The notes below the pieces were generated by a model. It was not told the origin of the DNA. It did no database searches and was given only the letters and a program-made list of their open reading frames with translations. Made by a program: the position numbers and the translations under genes. DNA of 64,000 nucleotides, taken from NCBI GenBank assembly GCA_034687125.1, contig JAQGBZ010000121.1, positions 62,001-126,000 of the forward strand. The letters are read 5' to 3'. The stretch's first letter is position 1; the number at the start of each line of letters is the position of its first letter. Positions 38,083-53,600 of the stretch are shown piece after piece. The DNA comes from Neelides folsomi (taxonomy: Eukaryota; Arthropoda; Collembola; Neelipleona; Neelidae).

Positions 38083-39983
38083 ATGGTAAATGTCCATTTG
38101 AAAAGAATTCAAATATCTTGAAAATTTCATTAATCCAATATTACAATGCCCCAAGTTATTAATTTCATTTAAGGTCATTTATAAAACATAATTTCCTCCA
38201 ATTGGGAAATTGGTGTTGTTTGAAATCTGTAAAACTGCTTGATTTTTTGAAGGGTTTGCTGTCGTTGTTGAAGAAGTTGGCCGTTCACAGCACGGGGAGC
38301 GGTGGCGCTTCGCAATATCGGATTCTCCTCCTTGGACTTGACAATGCGGGGAAGACGACGTTGCTAAAAATGTTGGCCAATGAGACTGACGATCACATGA
38401 AGACAAGTCCAACCAGAGGATTCAACGTCAAAACGGTGCAAACTGACGGAGGATTTCGACTCAACGTTTGGGACGTTGGGGGGCAGCGGAATATTCGCCC
38501 CTATTGGACAAATTACCTGGAAAACGCTGATGCTTTGGTAGATACAAATTAACCGACAATTAACCGACAATTAACAAATTTTCAAGTAAACATAATTATC
38601 TGTATATGTCACATGTAATAATCTCCATTGCCCATTGGGAGATTCACCCTTATCAAAAAGGAAAGTTTATAAAGGAAGAACTGCACCTTCAGCAATTCAC
38701 ATTAAATTCATTTATGACCCTTTTTGATATTATTAATGATTTAATAATATAATGAATATCATTATACATATTTACATGTATGTAACATATATGCTATATT
38801 CAGTTATTATTTACCATACCTATATGATTGTGTTTAGTAGTTTGAGAAAATTGCTGACTGACATTGAGTCAAAAGTTTAACTTTATGGGTTGATTAAATG
38901 ATTGCACAAGTGAAGATTAAGATAACTCTAGCATTTTGAATTTATTTATTGGATTTATTTATCAATGAGTTGTAAAAATGATGTAATTATGGCATGTTCC
39001 CAGATTTACGTCATCGACAGTGCGGATCGTAAACGGTTGGGCGAAAGCGGCGAGATTCTCTTTGACCTTCTCGAGGACGAGAAGATGAGCGGAGTTCCTT
39101 TGGTGGTGTTTGCAAACAAGCAGGACCTCGCCGACGCAGCCACAACGGCCGAAATTGCCCGATCCCTCAACCTCCACACTGTCAGGGACAGAGCATGGCA
39201 AATCCAGGGATGTTCGGCTGCTACTGGTGAAGGTGTCAGGGTAAGTTAAATATTACAATTACTATTATAATAAATATCCTATTATAATTGCATATCCTAT
39301 ACCATATAATTAAAAAGTGCAAGTTGCATGTGAGGAATCCGAGGAAGTCAATTCAATCTATTTTTTATCCAATGAAACAATGAGCAATTGAGGATGTGCA
39401 GACGAGTTATAAGTCCAATTGAACTATGAGACAACAATCGAACTAATAAAATGGAAAACTGTGCAAATGTACTTTGATGTAGGAAATATAGTGAAAAAGA
39501 AATTTACATTTTCCATATTTGTATTTATATAATCAAATGATGTTCGTTTTGAGTGGACATGTCTTTGTATGTAGATATGTATAATACATTGTGGAATTAA
39601 TCTTATCTGACCAAATTACATTTTTTGAGACTGGGTTAATGAGATTGGGCGAGAGTTCATCCGAACGTGATATTTGTTGAGTGGTTGGGGCATTCGGCGT
39701 GCACATGTTTCCTCACTCCGGTCGCCGGATGAGAACGTGAGAAAGTAAAAGAGAGTTCAAAACTTCAATCACTCAAGATACCAAAGAGGAACTAAAATCC
39801 CCAATAACCAAAACATGTCAAACTTTGACCTCGGCAATTAAATTAACTAAACAACTCTTTGTACTTTATGACCTCTGAGTTCTTAGCATTAATAATGGAT
39901 TGGATGGATTTCTTAGTTGATTTAATGTTTTTTTCTTTCAGGATGGAGTTGAATGGGTGATGAAGTCAATTCGAAAAAAATGA
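38083..39983 (+). CDS. ARL3: ADP-ribosylation factor-like GTPase 3
   Basis: Small GTPase that releases lipidated cargo from UNC119 and PDE6D carriers at cilia. Four exons, 38083-38085, 38253-38537, 39004-39240 and 39942-39983, join to 188 residues (human 182). I place the start at the ATG 38083-38085, which ends exon 1 exactly before a GTAAAT donor. Joined to the acceptor at 38252, it gives [11 protein letters not shown], the conserved ARL3 N-terminus with Gly2. Starting at the unspliced ATG 38202 would replace this with an unrelated 17-residue leader. Motifs: P-loop GLDNAGKT (29-36), switch I Thr55 in PTRGFN, switch II WDVGGQR (74-80), NKQD (134-137), and CSAATGEG. The insertion after residue 12 (HSTGSGGAS) is longer than in human. 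Introns 2 (38538-39003) and 3 (39241-39941) show nothing notable. Confidence 0.95.
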
Positions 39984-40148
39984 TCTTCAATTAATTCGCT
40001 TTGCCTTGAATCTCATTATTTACCAACTTACAAGTGACTCGTTTTGTCATTGTTTTGACGAATCTCAACTTTTCTCTCTTTCTCAACCTTTAGATCTTTT
40101 TCATCTTCGTCCGTCGAAAACAAAGGAAAATCTCATATATATGAAAAT

Positions 40149-40165
40149 TATATATATATATATAT
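40149..40165. repeat. (TA)n microsatellite
   Basis: Pure TA dinucleotide run downstream of ARL3. Confidence 0.8.
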
Positions 40166-40499
40166 TATGTGTATGTTAGTAAATAAATAATATTTTGCTC
40201 CGTTTGAAAGAATATTAAAGATGATGTGACCTTTGATTTCTCTCATTGATTTGTGGAAATGCAGTTGATCTGTATTGAAGGACTGTGGAACAAGTGGTTG
40301 TTCAATTTATTGTACTACTTTCAATCTCCCCTCGTTTAATTATCATTTAAATGAGGAATCATCATCATCTGTCCCAATTCCCGAAGCTCTGCTCAAATCT
40401 TATAGCTAATAAACCTACAACAATTAAATAGTTAAACCCAAACTTTACTGTGGCTACAAAACTTCTTTGGTGGTCGGGTTTAATTTGCATTAACGTATG

Positions 40500-40670
40500 A
40501 GTTAGGATTAATCTTCACTAGTTGAATCTTTGATCGGTATAATGTCTTATTAGTTGAATTTGTGATTAGGTGAATGGATGAATCTTTGATTAGTTGAGTA
40601 TCGTCGATGTTAGTTAAATTGTGATTAGTTAAATCTATGATTGGTTAGGGCTGAGGTTGTAAGAACGATT
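40500..40670. repeat. Degenerate tandem repeat of TTAGTTGAAT-type units
   Basis: Imperfect units combining TTAGTTGAAT or TTAGTTAAAT with TTTGATTAG or TGTGATTAG recur about six to eight times with irregular spacing. This looks like an old minisatellite. Unit length and copy number are approximate because the repeats are strongly diverged. Confidence 0.6.
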
Positions 40671-41521
40671 AGTTGGTTTTGCCATATAAGTAATTTATCC
40701 ATTTCTTTGTTTCATGATCGGCCTTTTGAACATGAGATGAACATGAAGACCTTGACGGACTTTTAAACTCTCTTTTATCACCACTTGTATTAATTTATCC
40801 CGACTAATGCTCCACTTTTTTAAAAAGATCTTTCGAAGGAATCCATTCCATACATATGAAATCAAACATATCAGATATAAACATGCGACTTTATACATGC
40901 AGATATTTTTATCGTATAAATAATATACCCTTGCCATGTTTTGATCAACTATTTTATATATGGAAATATTTGAGCAGATATTTCAATCATGAACGATATA
41001 AAGATATGACCACTTTTCAACCAGTTCCATATTGAAGGCATTTGACACAAAGGACAAGAAGCCCAATTGATCCCATCCACCACTGAATTCACATTTACAT
41101 AAATTATCGGATCTAATTTGAATAATATCGACTATGATTTATTTATTCATATATTAAATGAATGAGTTTAAGTTTGATTCAATAATTGAATTTATTGTTT
41201 CGCCCCACAAAGATCACACTACAAAATAGGGAAGAATGGTGAACAAAGCATTTAATATGAAATCTAACTAATAATGGTTATTTTACAACTCCTGTCTGCA
41301 TTTAATTAAGGGTGAGTGGGATTGGTTGAGGGGTTTTATGATTAACATCAAAGTTAACCAGACGTTGGATGATTTAATTGTGAGGGTCGTTGGGGGAGTG
41401 AGTCGAGGGCGCATGAGCAGCCTTGAAATCTCGTGTTTGTCATTCCGCAGACTGCGCTGCTTGGTTGGGTCGTTGGGTCGTTGGGGATGACGAGTCCGAC
41501 GTGAACGACGTGAAACCGCCG

Positions 41522-44311
41522 ATGGCCGTGTTCGAATCCATCTTCATCCTCCTCCTCCTTGTGCCCTTCGCCCTCTCCCTGGTCCTCGCCGTCTTCCTCA
41601 TCTCCTCCCTTGGGAAGTCGTTGGGGCTGAGGAAGAGATACGTCCAATGTCTCCTATTCATCTTTGAGGTAATTAAACCATTGTCATCTCTTTTTTTAAT
41701 CACCATCATTCAATATTTGATTTCATCATGTACGGAGTTTTGTTGTTTGGGCAGTATGGGCGGGAGCGGATCGAGAGGGCTCAGAAGAAACAGGCCAAAT
41801 ACTCAGAAGAGGAAGATTTTGACACTGGCCCTGTCTACATCGACTCAGACGACGAGGACGAGTTGGGCGAGGACGCCAATGGGAATCGGAGCCAGGAAAA
41901 GTCCACGTGTGCCTCGGAGAAACAAACTCCGCTCAACGGTCTCACCGAGTCTCAATCTCAACTCTTAACCCCGGTAAATCAATTTTATCTAAAAATGACT
42001 CAGACCTCATTTATCACAGTTGTCAATTGAGTGGAATCTAATTTATATAATTGGTTCATTTTACAATTTTGTTAAAACCTTCCATTTCCTATACTTTACC
42101 TACACAAATAATCCTCTTCAGTAAATTTCCCATTCCCAACTAGGTATGTATTATTCAGAATTGAGAGATAGATATTCAGTAGCTAATTCAAGTTGATTTT
42201 AAACCACTTGCATTTAAATTTTTATCGTCCATTTGACTCTTTATCTTATTAATCTCTTGGAGAATTAAAATATTCGTCCATTGTGGATGAAGATAACTCT
42301 CGTTGAAATGATTGATATGATAACGAACAATTTGAGCAAAAACTTCTTTTCTACTCAAACGAGAATTTAATTTTCAATGCAACAACTTTCAATTGAATAT
42401 TCTTTATTATTAAATCCCTGAAAATGGAATTTGAATTCTGATTAATTAAATTAATTATAATTGACAATTAGTCAAATTATTCTTTGATGGCCAAATGAAT
42501 AATTGGATCAGTATTTAATGATTAGCATAACATAATATTTCTAAATGAAATTTGTTCGCAGTCTTCTCAGGACTCCAATGGACTCAAGAAGGAAAAAACA
42601 TTCGACCTCGCCGACACATTTCAATTTATTAAATGTGGAATCGAAGCGATCGTTGAAGATCAGGTCACTCAGCGATTCGTCGCAGAAGAACTAAAGGTCC
42701 GTCCAATGTTGTGTGGAATTTAATTTAACACCTCAACCTGATTGATTCTGATTGAGCTTGAATGAGCATTGGAGATCTGATCAGATTATCTTTTTTTAGT
42801 CTTGGAACATGCTGACTCGGACCAATCGCCATTATGAATTCGTGTCTTGGAGACTTTCTTTCATTTGGGTGGTGGGATTCTTCGTTCGCTATTTCCTCAT
42901 GTTGCCTTTCAGAGTTACCATTTGTTTCCTCGGGGTGAGAATTGAATATAATATTCATTTGTTAATTACAATTACTTTTGGAATTACCAACCTGACGGAA
43001 TCTTAATGGATCAATAAATTAATGGATTTTTCATAGGTCCTGTGTTTAATTATGTCTACTGCCTTGGTTGGGCTTATTCCCAAATATTACAAGAATCTTC
43101 GGAAAAAGCTTTACAATTTCGCGGCTCTGCAGTCTTTCGGAGTTCTTTCTTGGTCCATTTGTGCCATAATTGAATATCACGATTTAGAAAACAGACCTGG
43201 CGGTAATTTGATACAATCAATCTGTTGGTGGATTTATCTCCAATTCAACACATTTGTTCCTGACTATTAATTATGATCGTGGAAAGATTTCCCTCAATTG
43301 TTGGCCATGGATTTGAGAAATGATTCCAAATTTGTTTGCAGGACGTGTTTTGAGCGAAGATAATTCGATAAGAAAAGGAGGTGAAGGCGGAGGTGGAATT
43401 TGTGTAGCAAATCACACTTCCCCAATTGACGTCCTCGTCTTAGCAGTTGACAAGTCTTATGCCATGGTAAGTCCCATTGATTATTTTCTTGATATTTCAT
43501 CATTCCTAATTTATTCCCTTTATGTTGTAAATTTATGTCTCGAATTTTTAGATTGGTCAAAACCATGGAGGATTTTTGGGTGTTTTGCAAAGAGCCTTGG
43601 CGAGGGCATCCTCCCATATTTGGTTTGAACGATCGGAGATGAAAGACCGAGAAGCAGTGACGAGAAGGTAAAAATATTTAACAACTTGTTTATGTGTATT
43701 TATTAAATCCACCTGAGTTTATTTAATTAATAAGCGATTGAGTTAATTTTTGATTTTCTATTATAACAGATTGAAGGAACACGTGGAGGACAGTTCCAAA
43801 TTACCTATCCTCATTTTCCCTGAAGGGACTTGCATCAACAACAGCGCCGTGATGCAATTCAAAAAAGGGTCATTTGAAGTGGGAGGGATTATTTATCCCG
43901 TTGCCATCAAGTACGATCCGAGATTCGGAGATCCGTTTTGGGACTCGAGCCAATATTCGATGCTCCAGTACCTTTACATGATGATGACCTCTTGGGCCAT
44001 CGTTTGTGACGTCTGGTACTTGCCTGCCATGACACGCAAGCCCGATGAGACTGCCGTGGACTTTGCCAATCGGGTAAATTCAAATTCAAAATAATACTAA
44101 TATCTTTTCAACTTATTTAATTCTTAATTTAATTCTATTTATTAAATTTAATTTGTTTTAATAAAATTAGGTGAAGTCTGAGATTGCAAAGAAAGGGGGG
44201 CTAGTCGACTTGGACTGGGATGGTCAGCTGAAAAGGGCCCCGGCCAAAAGAGAGTGGAAGGAGAAGCAGCAGCTCGAGTATTCAAGAAAATTCTCTGCTT
44301 CCACCAACTAA
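41522..44311 (+). CDS. GPAT4: Glycerol-3-phosphate acyltransferase 3/4 (ER)
   Basis: ER membrane enzyme that acylates glycerol-3-phosphate to lysophosphatidate, the first step of glycerolipid synthesis. Nine exons, 41522-41668, 41755-41973, 42562-42696, 42800-42934, 43037-43202, 43342-43466, 43552-43667, 43770-44073 and 44171-44311, join in frame to 495 residues. Acyltransferase motif I is H292TSPID297 in ICVANHTSPIDV; motif III is F364PEGT368CINN. Other family blocks are GQNHGGFLGVLQRALA, HIWFERSEMKDR, VYPVAIKYDPRFGD-like and MMTSWAIVCDVWYLP. There is an N-terminal membrane helix at about 5-29, and two more hydrophobic segments lie between about 195 and 245. Residues 50-120 are an acidic low-complexity linker longer than in human GPAT4. 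A start 33 codons upstream (41423, same frame) is possible but adds sequence not seen in the family. GPAT3 versus GPAT4 is not resolvable here. Confidence 0.95.
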
Positions 44312-44642
44312 ACACGGAAGCCTTCCAATATTTATCTACACATATCGACAATAAAAAAAACAATTGCTATTTTCAACAATGACTAAAATATAAATCATTG
44401 ATCATAAATCATTTTATTGGCTGGGAAGAAAGATGAATACAAAATGAAGTGGACGGAGTCATTCACAATTCACAACACATTCAAATGAAGAGATTCAATA
44501 TTGGTCAAAAGTTTGCAATGTGCAAATTGTGGTTCATATAAAAGAATAGGTATAAAAATGCCCATGAGGGCAATATTAAGTATATTTTAAATATATGTGT
44601 CTTTTACAATGGAATGTAATAATTAATTAAATTAAAGAATAT
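44312..44642. other. Convergent 3' ends of GPAT and transferrin
   Basis: A 331-bp AT-rich spacer between two converging genes, containing both 3' untranslated regions. A possible GPAT polyadenylation signal is the AATAAA at 44350. No gene seen. Confidence 0.5.
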
Positions 44643-48570
<3,928 letters not shown>

Positions 48571-49250
48571 AACTATTATTGTGATGTCAATTGGACGGAA
48601 TGTAAATGTTAAGCCACCGGGTTCACTTCACCAATCACTTTTTTTTATCAAACCATCTGAACAGAGTCAAATGACAATTTGGTTGACTGGACCCAAAATG
48701 TTATTGAATCTCTACAAAGAATCACATGGTTATTAACTAATTGTGATTGAGTGAGTTGAACATCGGCGAGAAGGCGGTTGATTGAGCTGAGGATGACACC
48801 ACCCCAGGTAAAGACAGGTGAAGCATCCCAACAAGTGGAAGAACTACGCCTCCTATGATACAACTCATATCCCAAAGGAGTATTCCAAACAGCCCATCCC
48901 TTCCACCCCAAACCATTTAAATCACAATTAAACCAACTCGCCTAAAATCCCCAAATCATGACCATAATCTTCGTCAATTCATTCATGATCAAGAAGATGA
49001 TAATGGATTGTCCAATGTATCCAATTGCCAATTCCTGAACGAGGGCGAGATTGGGTGGGAAAGTTTGGAGTTGGGGTGAAATGAGAAATTGGCGGGATAG
49101 GCCGAACCCATTTAACAATATAGGATTCACAGTGGAAATATATAGTTTTATATATCCCATAGGAATTGTATATATTTTCCATTATATGGTATGTTTTGTA
49201 TGAATCATACCAGGATCTGTAAGTGATATATACTTGATATATGGTTTGTT
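48571..49250. other. Divergent upstream region between transferrin and the RhoGAP gene
   Basis: Intergenic, without an assignable coding exon. Minus-strand open frames at 48648-48911 and 48942-49182 show no recognisable protein family. The region should contain the promoters of both divergent genes; TATA-like sequences near 49138-49160 and 49220 are indistinguishable from the AT-rich background. Confidence 0.45.
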
Positions 49251-49299
49251 TGGAGTATAGGAGAGAGCATATTGGGTGTATCTGAGAACTCCGCGCTCT

Positions 49300-50270
49300 A
49301 CTTTTGACTCACCAGACTGCGTGAAGTGACAGACGGACTCTCCCAACACCCATCAGTCCAGACATCAAGGTGGAACACACTTGAACTCACCTGGACACCT
49401 GCCCCGATCCTAGCTCATTAGGAGTTAATTGGAGATGAGTCCAGCGGAGATACACCCAGCCAAGGCTCGTAAGTCCCTCCCAAAATAATTAATCCTCTCC
49501 TTGACCCATCCTGAGTCAAAATGGAAAAATGGATCTAATTGGGTTCATTTCCACCTTCGGACCAAATGGGAAGCAATGTTAAGAATTATTCCTCATTTAC
49601 TTTTCTACTCATTTTCACTCTGAGGAATTTGGGTCATTTGGGGAACAATTATTGGTTTTAGTTCTGAAATGGGTAATTCTTTTCTTTCGGGGTTTTAGAG
49701 TCCATTTTGGTTTTTGGTGAGTGAATCGGACCATTTGGACACCTTTGTTGGACATTGGGAAATTGGTAATTCCGATCAACCTTGTGTTGACCTACAATCG
49801 TGGGCTTTGGAGATGATTCATTCACCTTAATATTAATTTTGACCATTAATTGAAGTCATTGGATTGATGACTCAATTCTGGCTACCTAAAATTGTTCAAT
49901 CGTTTGAATCAAACAATTATTCCTCCTTTTATTGTTGTGCAAAAATTTAACTGCTCGTTGATTCATGTGATATTTATTTGCCTCGATATTAAGGTTGGTT
50001 GAGGAAGAATAAATAAACTTTACAAGCGATTAAAATTTCATGGTTATCTTTCCACATGAGTGACAATATTTTATTGGTTCAATCCCAGGTTAATAATCAT
50101 TTAATCATTTTATGAATTGCAAGTTGTTAATTTTGTTAATTCCTTCCAGTTGATTCCTTATGAGAGATTTGGATGCTGACGAGGGATCTCGTCGACGGAG
50201 AAATCCTTTTCAACTGAAGGGTGGAGGTCTCTTCACCCTATGGATAATAGCATAGAAGTTCTCTTTGGAA
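49300..50270 (+). promoter_or_regulatory. Putative 5' leader exons of the RhoGAP gene, with a spliced upstream ORF
   Basis: A GC-richer segment from about 49300 ends at a strong donor (GCTC followed by GTAAGT, exon end 49468). It can splice to an acceptor (TTCCTTCCAG) ending at 50149. A second exon, 50150-50270, ends at GGAAG/GTATTT and can splice to the acceptor at 50617. All frames of the second exon close, so these look untranslated. An ATG at 49435 opens a 15-codon frame (MSPAEIHPAKA, then four residues after the splice) before a stop, i.e. an upstream ORF. The evidence is splice consensus only; the first transcribed base is unknown. Confidence 0.4.
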
Positions 50271-50639
50271 GGTATTTAAAGTTTGATATTTATTTATTTA
50301 TTAAATTGTTCCCTTGCTTCAAAACCCATTGAAGGTTCAGTTTTAGGAGTTATTATTATTATTATTCTGTTTATGTTGATTCAACTTGACTACACGTGTA
50401 AAATATTATCCTTTATCATTCCGGTATTGTTAAAGAGATATCATGTGTCAATTACACGAATGTAAATAAATCAATCTCGGCAGATTAAATTTAATTGACT
50501 CCTGTTTATTAGGTTTAATCATGTGAGAATATTAAACCCAAACTAATATGGAGATTTTAGTGGACTGTTTAAGATTGAATTAAAATAAATATAATTTAAC
50601 AATCTTTGTTATTCCAGGAGTAACGGTGGCGGTCGTATA

Positions 50640-53600
50640 ATGTCGACTTGGGCTCAAAGGATGCATCGAAGGGCAGCGACGTTGGGAACTGTCGTCGTCA
50701 CCTCTTGTGGTCATCCTTCTTCCCCTTACCCACGCCGAATTGAAAAGTGAGTCAAACTCCGATGAAATAAATATATTCATACCCATCAATTACGTTACTT
50801 AAATATAATTAGTTTAATGAGTGTCTAATAATGGGAATATGGTCAATAATAATTGTTAATAATAATTAGACGTAGCTTTCATATTTTAGTTTCGAAAATA
50901 ATTTTATTATTTTATACAAGTTCAACATTTAACATAATTGGGCAAATGTTCTTTTGGGGATTTAAATTCTAAATATTTGTTACTTTCTTGGGTAGTTTTA
51001 TTCGCATCCAAAATATGGAATTAATTGCCAAGTGGTAAATGCCAATTGCTTGGTTCAATTTGGCAAACCGCGAGCGATTTGGTTATATGAAACGGACACA
51101 TGGTGAAGTTAAGTTATAGTGTGCATGTATCTAAATATATTTTAATGGTTTTTCTCTATGCCTATTTATTATTTTCATATATTTTCTTAGTAATGATAAT
51201 TAAAATTGGTTTTTAGCAATTGAGCCTTCACATGGTTAAAGGAATGACATGTTTTCCATTTCATAGTTGTCATAATTAGCTCATGTTTGAACACATCCGT
51301 CCTTAAATTATTCTTAGCTGGATATGGATACAATAATGGAAATGATAACATGACCAATGTGGTTTCTTCATGAGGTTTACAAATATTTCCCATATACATT
51401 TAATAGCATCTTATTTATTTTCATTCTTTATATGTACTTTTATGTATTTACATTTTATTCTTTACTAATCTTTATCATATAGATATATTTAATATTTTTA
51501 TATTACACAAGATAGCTATCTACATGTTTAATATAATGAACATATTTTTATTTGTTTTTATATCATAATATTAATATTGCTGTATTTAATGCATTATTAT
51601 TTTAATATTCATTTGCCATTTTGTTTGGTTAGGTTGTGTTGGATTTTGTAGTTTTCTCTCATTTTAATTTCCAAAGCACTTGGGCTTTTTCAAAAATGAA
51701 AATTGAGTTTTTAAAAGCCTGAAAAATGTTTTTCCAATAAAAAGTTATTTGTTGGGGAAGTTGATAGGAGAGGGAATGAATTATTAATTTTGACTCGAGT
51801 GCATTGGTTTATTTTTCCGAGTGTGTTGGCGGGGATTTGTCGGAATAAAATAATTGGGTGGCGGAGACGGTCCAGGAGCTTCCGAGTAATGATCGGATAG
51901 AGAACCGAGTTGTCGGGGTCGGAGGAACGCAGTCGACTGCCGACAACACATTCATCAACATCTTTTCAAATCACTCCATCTCTCACCTTGACAAACATTT
52001 ACATATAGATACAAACACCTTCTTGGCTCAACTCAGAGACCATTTTATTTCATTGGAATATTAATTGGATTTCAATTCAACATTCAATTATTATTATTTA
52101 TTATATTATTCTAATTGACATTTTTTGATTTTATTAATTTTTCCCGATTTCCATTTTATGAAAGGGCTGAAGTAATAAAACAAATAATTTCATGTAAATT
52201 GATCTTCAATGAATAAATCCAGGAATTAATTATCGTTAGTTAATTGTCTAATCTCCTATTTGTAAAAACTTTGGGAATTTGGAAGGATTCGAGTGTCTCA
52301 TCTTTCCCTCTCTTCCTTAACTCACAAAGGTTTGAACAACAAGAAGATCCTTTTCAATTTATTATCGCCAATTAAACTAATTTGAATCGGAGTCGTCAGC
52401 CGAAGTATTTGGATTCACAGAAGGATGGAAAACATTTGGAAGTTCCATTCGCGTGTTGAAGGGTTTTGTGAGAAAAAGTTCCACATCAAACTTCCGAACT
52501 TGGTCCGAGTGGAAGTGGAACAGTAAGTGGAACTTATTTCTAAATTATTCTCAATCTTGACAAAGAGGATTAAAACAAAAGGACTATTATTATTATTTTA
52601 TATATATACAATATGATTAATATTTCACATAATTTTTAATTATTTTCCCCATGGAATTTCGGAAAACTCAAAAGTTTGAATTTTCCTTTCTTCAACAACG
52701 AACGAAAAGTAGTGAAAGGATCTTGAAATCCTAAATAAGATTAACTTGGTCAACCTGGTTAGACCAATGAATATCAACCAATATAATTTGTAATGTAAAA
52801 AAAGGTGGAGGATGATTAAATGTCCATCTCTTAATTTTGGTCCCATTATGACGTTGGGTTGCCAAGATTTCTTTGATTTATGAGGCCGGAGGGCTATTTT
52901 GATCACATCAACTCCCGAGGTGCATCCCGACAGGTGTTGGGATATTTCAACCGATTGAGTCATCAGCGTATCCCCAGCGTCCCTGGGTTATCTGGAAATT
53001 GATTGTGGTGGTGGGGGAAGGAGATTTGGTCCCTCGTGAGTGTCCTCACTCTTTGCCTCTTTATTCCCGGAGGGGCCGTCGAGGCAGAGAGTTGTTGAGG
53101 ATGCCTCCGCAGGACCTCAACACCAATTTGTATCTTTGTGACTGTGGAAGTGGGATTTTTAATCCGGCCGCTGGAAAATATCAAATTTCAAGGTGGGCCA
53201 AAATATATATTTGAATAATTAATCAACATCTCCTTTGGGGCGGAACTCAATGGTTTGGAATTGGAAGAATCAGAGGAATTCCTACTTCATCTTTCTCCAT
53301 CATTTACATTTTGAACCATTTTCATCTATTTTAGTTTCCATTTTTAATAGCGTTTTTAATAAAGGTTTTATTAACATTTTTATTAATATTTTTCACCATT
53401 GCAAGGGGAGATTTGTCAAATGTTGACTTTTGATTAATTTTACCCTTGGTCTTTAAACCAAATAGATATTTGTTCATGAATGAAATGGATTGATCATTCA
53501 TATGCGTCTATCTTCCCAAACCCAGATTATGTAATTATATGTATACTAATAAACTACTAACATGCTTAAATAGGTATGGTGTAACATTGTGCATTCATTT

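Larger units (their letters stand above)
39984..41521. other. Intergenic between ARL3 and GPAT, with degenerate tandem repeats
   Basis: Starts with the ARL3 3' untranslated region. Holds a TA microsatellite near 40149-40165 and a stretch at about 40500-40670 in which variants of TTAGTTGAATCTTTGATTAG recur. The last 120 bases are GC-rich, with three copies of GTTGGGTC-like sequence near 41464-41487, and form the presumed GPAT leader. No gene seen. Confidence 0.5.

Noticed and set aside
38202-38552. Unspliced ARL3 frame starting MGNWCCLK
   Set aside because: It replaces the conserved MGLLS start with unrelated sequence; a consensus intron 38086-38252 restores the family N-terminus.
51858-52064. 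GC-rich open block in the first RhoGAP coding-region intron
   Set aside because: No ATG start and no acceptor/donor with the phase needed to join the neighbouring exons.
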